Below are positions 1 through 6,497 of a DNA stretch of 7,830 bases, one piece after another. Source of the stretch: Acidobacteriaceae bacterium. GTDB lineage: Bacteria; Acidobacteriota; Terriglobia; Terriglobales; Acidobacteriaceae. The position numbers and the translations under genes are program-made. Below the pieces are notes generated by a model. It was not told where the DNA came from. It saw nothing but the letters and a program-made list of their open reading frames with translations, and ran no database searches. The stretch covers positions 1 to 7,830 of the forward strand of contig PLST01000324.1 in NCBI GenBank assembly GCA_003164255.1, in the 5' to 3' direction. Within the stretch, counting starts at the first letter, position 1. Every line of letters begins with the position of its first letter.

Positions 1-121
1 TCTATCTTGATGCCGCTCTAGCGCTCCGAATGGCGCCATAAATATTTCTGGGACCACCAATCAAATTACCAGCGCGTCGGGGATGCGCCTGATCCAGATT
101 GGTGGCCGCTTAACGTTTTAG
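1..121 (+). pseudogene. 3' end of TonB-dependent receptor-like outer-membrane protein, frame broken
   Basis: Read in the frame of the TAG at 119-121, positions 11-121 encode 36 residues that look like the tail of an outer-membrane beta-barrel. They include SAPNGAINISGTTNQ, then ITSASGM, then RLIQIGGRLTF and the stop. The alternating hydrophobic pattern and terminal Phe match the last beta-strand (BAM recognition signal) of TonB-dependent or Oar-like receptors, which in Acidobacteriota often end with a similar strand. The same frame has a TGA at 8-10, so the receptor cannot be read through from the left edge. The other two frames are open for only the first few codons (stops at 19-21 and 39-41). 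Either a frameshift lies within about 1-30, or this is a decayed gene, or there is a sequencing error. Only the tail is visible, so family assignment is tentative; such a receptor would import oligosaccharides beside a glycan-degrading cluster. Confidence 0.5.
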
Positions 122-362
122 TACAGGTGCGAAACATTGCCGCTGTCACTACTAAGGTGGGACTCGGAGCACGATCCGGGTTCCATCAGGCACCGCGCGT
201 AGAGTTCGCAGAACCAAGCAGCACAAGGGTTGGACGATAACTGTTCGATCTGATTCTCAACTTGCGATGCGAGCTGAAGAGTGCTTGGATTAGTGATATT
301 AAAGCCGGCGCGAGAATGTTGGATGCCGTGGGGAAGAAACAAACTGGAATAGGTCGACGGAA
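122..362. other. Intergenic region without a supported gene
   Basis: These 241 bases lie between the receptor tail and the first hydrolase gene. Short open stretches exist on both strands, but none has a start with a ribosome-binding site or recognisable protein content. No convincing terminator hairpin with a T-run follows the receptor stop. No good sigma-70 promoter was found; a TTGCGA at 262-267 has only TTGGAT 17 bases downstream, a poor -10. The promoter for the downstream genes is nevertheless expected here if the cluster is an operon. Confidence 0.5.
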
Positions 363-1838
363 ATGCTTGACTACTTGCTCTTGAAAAGAGGGAGAACGAC
401 GACACTAAAACGTCGCGGATTCTTGAAAGGCATGGCATGGCTCAGCGCATCCTTGGCGGTGCCGAAGCTTCTTGAGCGCGATGCTCACGGGCAATCGGTG
501 TCGCCGAAAAGTCCGGATTCGCGGGCGATTTATATCTCCGGATTGCAACTGCCGTCGGATGAGATGGGTACTTACTACCAGCTCACCTATCAAGCTTCCC
601 AGGCAAAGTGTGAATTGCAGGTGGACGCACAGTACACCCTGTGGGTCCCTGCCGGACTGAAGCGGGTCCGATCTGTCATCGTACATCAGCACGGTGCAAG
701 CATTCTGGCAGCGCAAGGTGGTTCTACGGCTGCATATGACTTGCACTGGCAGGCGCTGGCAAAGAAATGGGACAGCGTTCTGCTGGGACCTTCCTACCAC
801 GTCCTCAACGATGACATTGGTTTGACCCCGGGCGGCGCCGAACTATGGTTTGATCCGCGCCTCGGTTCTGAGGCTACGTTCCTGAAGGCTTTGGGGGACT
901 TTGCACGCATGGCAAGCCTCCCTGAAATCGCCACCTCGCCATGGTGCTTATGGGGACACTCAGCCGGGGGCATATGGGCCAATGTCATGGCGACCCTTCA
1001 CCCTGACCGAGTGGCGGCCATGTGGCTTCGTAGCGGAACTGCCGCGATGTTTCGCACCAGAGCGGAGTTCCATCAACCAGAGGTGCTGCGGGCGCTTTGT
1101 GAAATTCCAATGATGACCAATGCAGGAATACTCGAAAAGACCAGGGGGCCTTGGCAAGGCTCCATCGATACGTTCCAGGAGTACCGGACGAAAGGGGCGG
1201 CAATTGGATTTGCTCCGGATCCTCGCTCGGCACATTTCTGCGGAGATTCCCGATATGTCGCTATTCCTTTTATGAATGCATGCATGGCGATGCGGCTGCC
1301 GGAAGTTGGCTCTATATCCGCCAAGCTTCGTCCCGTGGACATGAGCAGGGCTTGGCTAGCGACACTTGGCGCGACCGAAGCCTTTCCCGCGAAGGAATAC
1401 AGAGGAGATGCCAGGACGGCCATCTGGCTACTGGACGAATCCGTTGCCTGTAAGTGGATGGACTATGTTCAAACCGGAACAGTAGCCGATTCGAGCAAGC
1501 CGCCAGCTCCAATCAATGTGCGTGTTTCTGCCGATTCCGGGGGCGGCAACGTAATTACGTGGAATGCCGAAGCCGATTTGGAGTCCGGTCTAGGTGCATT
1601 CGTCGTCATGCGCGACGGACGGGGGCTCGCCCGGTTGCCGGAGCGTCCGCCCGATAGGCTTTTCGGAAGACCGCTGTACCAGGGGTTGTCGTTCCACGAT
1701 ACACCTGAAGCCCCTCTGCTTCCGATGCGCTACTTAGATAGTGCTACCACGCCGAATGTAAAGCATATCTACACGGTGGTTGCACTAAGTAGCTCAGGCG
1801 TTGCGTCCGATCTGTCAGCTCCTGGAAATGTGCAATGA
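363..1838 (+). CDS. Tat-exported alpha/beta hydrolase (esterase-like) with C-terminal fibronectin-III-like domain
   Basis: A 491-residue secreted hydrolase, probably an esterase acting on acylated glycans or related esters; the substrate is unknown. Residues 16-22 (LKRRGFL) form a twin-arginine motif, followed by a hydrophobic stretch at 24-37 and a likely signal-peptidase site after AHG (41-43). HQHGAS (109-114) sits where an oxyanion loop is expected. GHSAGG (198-203) is the nucleophile elbow with Ser200. His291 in DPRSAHFCGDSR (286-297) is the best candidate for the catalytic His; the acid is not clear. Residues from about 381 to 487 start after a Pro-rich linker and look like a fibronectin-III-like beta-sandwich (ITW at 398-400, FVVMRDG at 413-419, HIYTVVA at 468-474). 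ATG 363 is the only good start in frame, since a stop lies at 300-302 with no earlier start codon; its ribosome-binding site is weak. The architecture resembles hydrolases of environmental bacteria annotated only as alpha/beta hydrolase. Export to the periplasm or outside fits its GH95 and esterase neighbours. Confidence 0.9.
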   Translation: MLDYLLLKRGRTTTLKRRGFLKGMAWLSASLAVPKLLERDAHGQSVSPKSPDSRAIYISGLQLPSDEMGTYYQLTYQASQAKCELQVDAQYTLWVPAGLKRVRSVIVHQHGASILAAQGGSTAAYDLHWQALAKKWDSVLLGPSYHVLNDDIGLTPGGAELWFDPRLGSEATFLKALGDFARMASLPEIATSPWCLWGHSAGGIWANVMATLHPDRVAAMWLRSGTAAMFRTRAEFHQPEVLRALCEIPMMTNAGILEKTRGPWQGSIDTFQEYRTKGAAIGFAPDPRSAHFCGDSRYVAIPFMNACMAMRLPEVGSISAKLRPVDMSRAWLATLGATEAFPAKEYRGDARTAIWLLDESVACKWMDYVQTGTVADSSKPPAPINVRVSADSGGGNVITWNAEADLESGLGAFVVMRDGRGLARLPERPPDRLFGRPLYQGLSFHDTPEAPLLPMRYLDSATTPNVKHIYTVVALSSSGVASDLSAPGNVQ

Positions 1839-1919
1839 GCGTACGGGAATTCGCTGGAAATACTTTGGTCGGTGGTTCTGCCTAAGGCTGGCCCCAATGG
1901 ATCTTGTCAGCTACCGCAC

Positions 1920-1955
1920 ATGAATAATGAGGAATTGGAGAATCGACGCAATTAA
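1920..1955 (+). other. Possible 11-codon leader ORF overlapping the GH95 start
   Basis: An ATG at 1920 opens an 11-codon frame (MNNEELENRRN) whose TAA at 1953-1955 overlaps the ATG of the GH95 gene as TAATG. Such an overlap permits translational coupling. The mini-ORF also contains the only SD-like sequence for the main gene (TTGGAG, 1935-1940, about 14 bases before ATG 1955, which is long). It has no clear ribosome-binding site of its own, so it may be chance. Confidence 0.2.
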
Positions 1956-4525
1956 TGAATGATATTGAAGATCTTTCTCGAGAGTCCCGTTCTGATGTGT
2001 CGCGGGTGCATGTTCGTCGCCGATCGTTTCTCGCTTCCATGTTTGCCCTTGGAGGTGGCTTTGCGACCGCCATCATTCCAAAGACGCTCCGCGCTCAAAT
2101 ATCCGGCGCCTCGAACCTGCCAGCGACATTTGACAGCAGCATGACCGTCTGGTCGAACGAGCCGGCAACGGATTGGCTCGAAGCATATCCCATCGGCAAT
2201 GGACGCCTCGGCGCGATGGTTTTCGGCGGTGTTGCAAGTGACACGCTCATCTTGAACGAGGACACGCTCTACGCCGAGGAACCAGGGGGCCGTGACTTGC
2301 CGCTCGACATTACCGATGCCTATGCCGACGTCGTCGAGTTACTCCGCCAGGGGCGGTACAGAGATGCAGATGATATCGTCAGCAAGGAGTGGCTTGGCCG
2401 CGCACAGCCGTGTTATCAGCCCTTGGGTTCCTTGCATCTGACCATTGGCGGTCAGGGCGAGTTCTCTGGGTATCGTCGCCAACTTGATCTCTCCAATGCG
2501 GTTGCCACTACGTCCTACCGCAGAGAAGGCGTTCTCTACACGCACGAAACCTTCGCATCGTTTCCTGATAACATCATTGTCCTCCGCCTTCGAGCAGACA
2601 AGCCGTCTGCGCTCAGGCTGCATGCCGCGTTGGATTCTCAGCATCCCACCGCGGCAATATCGCAATCTGGAGATCGGGAAATCGTGCTACACGGAAAGCT
2701 GCCGGGTATCGCACTACACAGGACGCTCGAATGGGTTGAAGGAATCGGTGATCAGTGGAAGTATCCCGAATTCTTTAGGCCCGAGGGGAATTGGGGACGC
2801 CGGCCAGGCGCGCAGCCGATCCTTTATGGGGAAGATGTCGAGAATCGCGGAATGCTCTTTGAAGCTCGCCTTCGTGTGCTGCGCTGCGATGGCACAGTCG
2901 CGGCGAAAGGTGATGGCCTTTCGATTGAGGGAGCCCAGGACGTTGTGCTTGCCTTGGCCATGGCATCGAGTTTCAACGGTTATAAGAAAAGCCCGAGCCG
3001 CGATGGAGCCGATCCCGCCTCGCGCACACTCCGTGTCCTCGCCGCCGCCGCAAACCGCACTGCGGAAGAGTTGCGAGACAGGCATACACAGGATTTTCGC
3101 AAGCTTCACAGTCGCGTCTCATTACATATTGACGACCCTTTCGGAGCCTGTGGACGCTCGACTCCGGAGCGTCTCAAAGTCTTCAGCGGTGGGCGGGACC
3201 CGACCCTGCTTGCACTCTACTTCAACTTCGGTCGCTATCTTCTGATTTCATGTTCGCGGCCGGGCACGCAGGCGGCAAATCTCCAGGGAATATGGAATGT
3301 CGACCGCATTCCACCCTGGGCCAGTGCTTACACAACTAACATCAACATTCAGATGAATTATTGGGCTGCTGAAACTGCCAACCTCTCGGAGTGCCATGAG
3401 CCGCTGCTTGACTTCATTCGCGAGATGTCGGAAATGGGCCGTGCCGTTGCCCGCGACATGTACCACAGGCCCGGCTGGGTAATGCATCACAATACTTCAA
3501 TTTGGCGCGATGCGCAGCCGGTTGACTGGCATGGTTATGTTGCTTTCTGGCCCATGGCAGGCGGATGGTTCTGCGAGCACCTGTGGGAGCATTTCCGCTT
3601 TACGGGAGACAAGGCCTTTCTAGGCGAGACCGCATATCCTATCCTGAAAGGCGCTGCCGAATTCTACGATAGCTGGCTCGTGTCGGATGCTGATGGCCAC
3701 CTGCTTACACCCGTAAGTGATTCCCCGGAGAACCTGTTTATCTACATTGACAGCGCCGGACGAGAGCAGGTTGGTGGGATGGCCATGGGCTGCACGCTGG
3801 ACATGGCTATCATCCGCGAGCTTTTTCGAAATACGATCCGCGCGGCTAAGGAACTCGATGTCGATGCGGATTGGCGCCAGCATTTGAACCAGCGTATTGA
3901 GAAGCTATTACCCTATCGTGTCGGCAGCCGCGGGCAACTACTCGAGTGGTTCAAGGACTTCAAAGGCGTGCCACCTCGCCATAACACATCGCCCTATTTC
4001 CCGCTTTATCCCAGCGACCAGATTACGCCCAGAGAAACGCCGGAACTTGCCGCCGCTGAGCAGAGATTGCTGGAGGAGCGAGCGCGGACCGGCGGGGCCT
4101 TCATCGCCGCCTGGATGTCGGCCGCTTGGGCACGCCTTCGTCAGGGTAATACCGCCCACGAATATCTCGAAAACCTGCTTCGCCATGGCACGCATACGAA
4201 TTTGATGAATGGCGGTGGAAAGATCTTCCAGATCGATGCCAATCTCGGTGCAGTTGCCGCGGTAGTTGAAATGCTTATGCAGTCACATGCCGGCGAGATT
4301 GAATTGCTGCCAGCGCTGCCTGATGCCTGGCCAAACGGTGCTGTGAAGGGGCTCCGTGCCCGCGGAGGTTTTGAGGTGGATATCACCTGGAAAGACGGCA
4401 GGCTCACGACAACAAACGTGTCGAGTGCTTTTGGATCTCGTTGCCGTATTCGCTATGGCGAGAGCACAGTGGAATTGCACATGAAGCCGAAGGACCGTCG
4501 CACTTTCGGGCCTTCGCTTGTATGA
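1955..4525 (+). CDS. Tat-exported GH95 alpha-L-fucosidase / alpha-L-galactosidase
   Basis: An 856-residue, apparently complete glycoside hydrolase family 95 enzyme. This family is inverting and removes terminal alpha-1,2-linked L-fucose (some members L-galactose) from plant xyloglucan, pectin side chains or host glycans. Residues 20-25 (VRRRSF) plus a hydrophobic segment at 25-42 form a Tat leader, with likely cleavage after LRA (45-47). The N-terminal beta-sandwich begins with the family hallmark WLEAYPIGNGRLGAMVFGG (74-92). The (alpha/alpha)6 catalytic domain carries ANLQGIWN (441-448) and TNINIQMNYW (461-470). By family knowledge (Bifidobacterium AfcA), Asn462 and Asn464 position the water activated by the Asp of FQIDANLG (Asp761), and the Glu of SDSPEN (Glu592) is the general acid. 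HHNTSIWRDAQPVDWHG (511-527) and GGWFCEHLWEHF (536-547) are also typical. A C-terminal beta domain (EIELLPALPDAWPNG, 781-795, onward) closes the protein. Start ATG 1955 keeps the full leader. Fucose versus galactose preference cannot be settled here. Confidence 0.96.
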   Translation: MNDIEDLSRESRSDVSRVHVRRRSFLASMFALGGGFATAIIPKTLRAQISGASNLPATFDSSMTVWSNEPATDWLEAYPIGNGRLGAMVFGGVASDTLILNEDTLYAEEPGGRDLPLDITDAYADVVELLRQGRYRDADDIVSKEWLGRAQPCYQPLGSLHLTIGGQGEFSGYRRQLDLSNAVATTSYRREGVLYTHETFASFPDNIIVLRLRADKPSALRLHAALDSQHPTAAISQSGDREIVLHGKLPGIALHRTLEWVEGIGDQWKYPEFFRPEGNWGRRPGAQPILYGEDVENRGMLFEARLRVLRCDGTVAAKGDGLSIEGAQDVVLALAMASSFNGYKKSPSRDGADPASRTLRVLAAAANRTAEELRDRHTQDFRKLHSRVSLHIDDPFGACGRSTPERLKVFSGGRDPTLLALYFNFGRYLLISCSRPGTQAANLQGIWNVDRIPPWASAYTTNINIQMNYWAAETANLSECHEPLLDFIREMSEMGRAVARDMYHRPGWVMHHNTSIWRDAQPVDWHGYVAFWPMAGGWFCEHLWEHFRFTGDKAFLGETAYPILKGAAEFYDSWLVSDADGHLLTPVSDSPENLFIYIDSAGREQVGGMAMGCTLDMAIIRELFRNTIRAAKELDVDADWRQHLNQRIEKLLPYRVGSRGQLLEWFKDFKGVPPRHNTSPYFPLYPSDQITPRETPELAAAEQRLLEERARTGGAFIAAWMSAAWARLRQGNTAHEYLENLLRHGTHTNLMNGGGKIFQIDANLGAVAAVVEMLMQSHAGEIELLPALPDAWPNGAVKGLRARGGFEVDITWKDGRLTTTNVSSAFGSRCRIRYGESTVELHMKPKDRRTFGPSLV

Positions 4526-4578
4526 GTCCAGTTTCATTGGTGGGTTTGAGAACGGTGTTATGCGGTCTACTGCAATAA
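4522..4578 (+). other. Short ORF overlapping the GH95 stop (ATGA), 18 codons
   Basis: An ATG at 4522-4524 overlaps the GH95 TGA (4523-4525) and opens an 18-codon frame (MSPVSLVGLRTVLCGLLQ) ending at TAA 4576-4578. It is hydrophobic and lies wholly in the gap before the esterase. No independent ribosome-binding site is evident beyond possible coupling. It is probably fortuitous, but it is the only coding possibility in this gap apart from an N-terminal extension of the esterase. Confidence 0.12.
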
Positions 4579-4610
4579 ACCGGCTCGCGTTCCAAGTCGC
4601 GACAACCAGC

Positions 4611-4618
4611 AGGAGAGG
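4611..4618 (+). promoter_or_regulatory. Ribosome-binding site deciding the esterase start
   Basis: AGGAGAGG at 4611-4618 lies 10 bases before ATG 4629 and supports that start over the earlier in-frame TTG at 4518, which would overlap the GH95 gene. An out-of-frame ATG at 4621-4623 is even closer to the AGGAG core, but reads only ATG GAG AGA TGA; its stop (4630-4632) overlaps ATG 4629, so restart at 4629 is possible. Confidence 0.55.
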
Positions 4619-4628
4619 CGATGGAGAG

Positions 4629-6425
4629 ATGAAACAAAATGACCGTGACATCGATATACCGATTGCTGTGCCGGAAATGAAAGCATCGGCTCTTGCAATG
4701 CCGACGCGGCGGACATTTCTCAACCAGCTAACAGCGGTGGGAACGGGAGTTGTCGGCTCCGCAATGCTACCAAGTGGAACTATCGCTCAGCAGCACTCCG
4801 CGGGCTCCCGGTGTCCGGTGCCTGGTTCTGCCGTTGTCGCCTCAGATTCCTCCACCGTGGTCGAGACTGCTGCGGGAAAAATTCGCGGCTTCTGCCGCAA
4901 AGATGTCTATGTGTTCGAAGGGGTTCCCTATGGCGACTCCACGAGCGGGGAAAACCGTTTCATGCCGCCTCTGCCGCCGCAGCATTGGACCGGAATCCGC
5001 AATGCGCTGCAATACGGCCCGGTGTGTCCGAGCCGCGACTACAACCACTTTGTCTATGATGGGAAAAACCTGCCGAAGGCGGATGAAGACGCCTTTCTGC
5101 TTCATCGTGGTCACGCGATTGCGGTCCCGGGGGAGGATTGCCTGCGGCTCAACCTGTGGACGCCGGAAATCAATGGTTCCCACCGCAGGCCAGTTATGGT
5201 CTACATGCATGGTGGCGGGTACTCCGGCGGCAGCGGCCACGACCTGCTCAGTTATGAAGGTGAAAGTCTCGCGCGCAATCACAATGTTGTGTTGGTCAAT
5301 CATAATCACCGTCTGAATATCCTTGGCTATTTGAATCTTGCGGGCATAGGCGGAGAGCGATACGCATCATCTGCCAACGTCGGCATGTTAGATTGCGTGG
5401 CTGTGCTCGAATGGGTACGCGATAACATCGACAGGTTCGGAGGAGATCCCGGAAATGTCACGATCTTCGGGCAGTCCGGCGGCGGCGGCAAGGTCGTCAA
5501 TCTTATGGCGATGCCTTCTGCCAAAGGCCTTTTTCATCGTGCCATCGTGCAGAGCGGCCCTTATTTGAAGGCGCTATCAGCGGATTACTCTCACCGAGTT
5601 GCCTTGAACGTTCTTGAAGAACTCGGCCTATCGCATTCCAATCTGGATGAACTCCAAACAGTCCCTATAGACCGGCTGGAAGGCGCCGGTGCGGAGGCAA
5701 TCAGGAAGGTGCAGGTTCCGTCATCCACGGAACTGCGGCGCACTTATGGCGACAGCAATTGGGGGCCAACCGTGGACGGGAAAACATTGCCTCATCAGCC
5801 GTTCGACCCCTCGGCCCCCTCGATCTCGGCGGATGTGCCCCTGCTTACCGGGACAAATCTTCACGAATTCACAAGCGGACTTGATCATCGCGACGCCCAG
5901 TCGATGACATATGAAAACATGTCCCGCCTGATCCGCGAGACCTTTGGCGATTCCGCAGACTCGATCATCGAAGCCTATCGTGAGGATTATCCGAGAGCTT
6001 CGCCCTTCGATCTCTATGCGACGATTGCTGCGTCGAGCTTGCGTATTCCCTCCTTTGAGCAAGCCCGGCGCAAGGCGGCGCTAAACGCGGCGCCATCGTA
6101 TGCCTATGTCTACTCCTGGCGCACGCCCGTGCTCGATGGTCGGCCAGGCACCTTCCATGCGTGTGAGATATCGTATGCCTTCGACAATGGCGAGTTGTGC
6201 GACCACTACAGCGGACTACTTGCGCCCGCGCTACGTCTCTCTCGGCAAATGGGCCGCGCCTGGACGAATTTCGCGCGCAGCGGAAATCCCAATCACCCGG
6301 ATCTGCCTCATTGGCCTGCCTACGAAGATAGCCAGCGTGCTGTGATGTTTCTGGACGTTCCGTGCTCGGTGCGCAACGATCCTGAAGGCAACGGGCTCAG
6401 GATCATCGCAAAATCGTATTCCTAA
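4629..6425 (+). CDS. Tat-exported type-B carboxylesterase (COesterase family)
   Basis: A 598-residue serine esterase of the carboxylesterase/PnbA/cholinesterase-like fold, expected to hydrolyse carboxylic esters outside the cytoplasm; in this context it may deacylate glycans or release aromatic acids. Residues 26-31 (TRRTFL) are a Tat motif, followed by a hydrophobic segment and likely cleavage after TIA (51-53), leaving mature QQHS. Family landmarks follow in order: FEGVPYG (96-102), EDCLRLNLWTP (169-179), and the oxyanion loop HGGGYSGGSG (194-203). GDPGNVTIFGQSGGGG (272-287) carries the nucleophile Ser283. Glu413 in GTNLHEF is the likely acid and His510 in GTFHACE the likely base. The tail WTNFARSGNPN (545-555) is also typical. 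The elbow is GQSGGG instead of the common GESAGG. The frame stays open upstream to a TTG at 4518, but ATG 4629 has the ribosome-binding site; ATG 4677 or 4698 would also keep the Tat motif. The gene lies 103 bases after the GH95 stop. Confidence 0.94.
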   Translation: MKQNDRDIDIPIAVPEMKASALAMPTRRTFLNQLTAVGTGVVGSAMLPSGTIAQQHSAGSRCPVPGSAVVASDSSTVVETAAGKIRGFCRKDVYVFEGVPYGDSTSGENRFMPPLPPQHWTGIRNALQYGPVCPSRDYNHFVYDGKNLPKADEDAFLLHRGHAIAVPGEDCLRLNLWTPEINGSHRRPVMVYMHGGGYSGGSGHDLLSYEGESLARNHNVVLVNHNHRLNILGYLNLAGIGGERYASSANVGMLDCVAVLEWVRDNIDRFGGDPGNVTIFGQSGGGGKVVNLMAMPSAKGLFHRAIVQSGPYLKALSADYSHRVALNVLEELGLSHSNLDELQTVPIDRLEGAGAEAIRKVQVPSSTELRRTYGDSNWGPTVDGKTLPHQPFDPSAPSISADVPLLTGTNLHEFTSGLDHRDAQSMTYENMSRLIRETFGDSADSIIEAYREDYPRASPFDLYATIAASSLRIPSFEQARRKAALNAAPSYAYVYSWRTPVLDGRPGTFHACEISYAFDNGELCDHYSGLLAPALRLSRQMGRAWTNFARSGNPNHPDLPHWPAYEDSQRAVMFLDVPCSVRNDPEGNGLRIIAKSYS

Positions 6426-6483
6426 CTTGGACTGACGTTCCGAAATCGGCGTGATTTTATCGACTAACGACGTAGCGGCAGTA

Positions 6484-6490
6484 GGGGAGG
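6484..6490 (+). promoter_or_regulatory. Strong ribosome-binding site for the last gene
   Basis: GGGGAGG lies 7 bases before ATG 6498. It is the clearest Shine-Dalgarno match in the window and fixes the start of the downstream secreted protein. Confidence 0.8.
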
Positions 6491-6497
6491 ATCCGCT

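Noticed and set aside
262..290. Possible sigma-70 promoter TTGCGA, 17 bases, TTGGAT upstream of the first hydrolase
   Set aside because: The -10 match is poor and no other promoter element supports it.
156..293. Open + strand frame of about 45 codons in the upstream gap, no start codon with a ribosome-binding site
   Set aside because: It is rich in Arg and Thr with no family resemblance, and a frame of this length is expected by chance at this GC content.
118..438. Minus-strand 106-codon ORF across the first gap and the start of the first hydrolase
   Set aside because: Its composition is low in complexity (Ser/Leu-rich), it has no recognisable motif, and it overlaps the Tat leader of a well-supported gene.
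2445..3245. 266-codon + strand ORF inside the GH95 gene
   Set aside because: It is out of frame with a strongly supported GH95 protein, and its Arg/Ser-rich composition is typical of a shadow frame.
4283..4723. Minus-strand 146-codon ORF across the GH95-esterase junction
   Set aside because: It is antisense to two well-supported genes, with no motif or ribosome-binding site of note.
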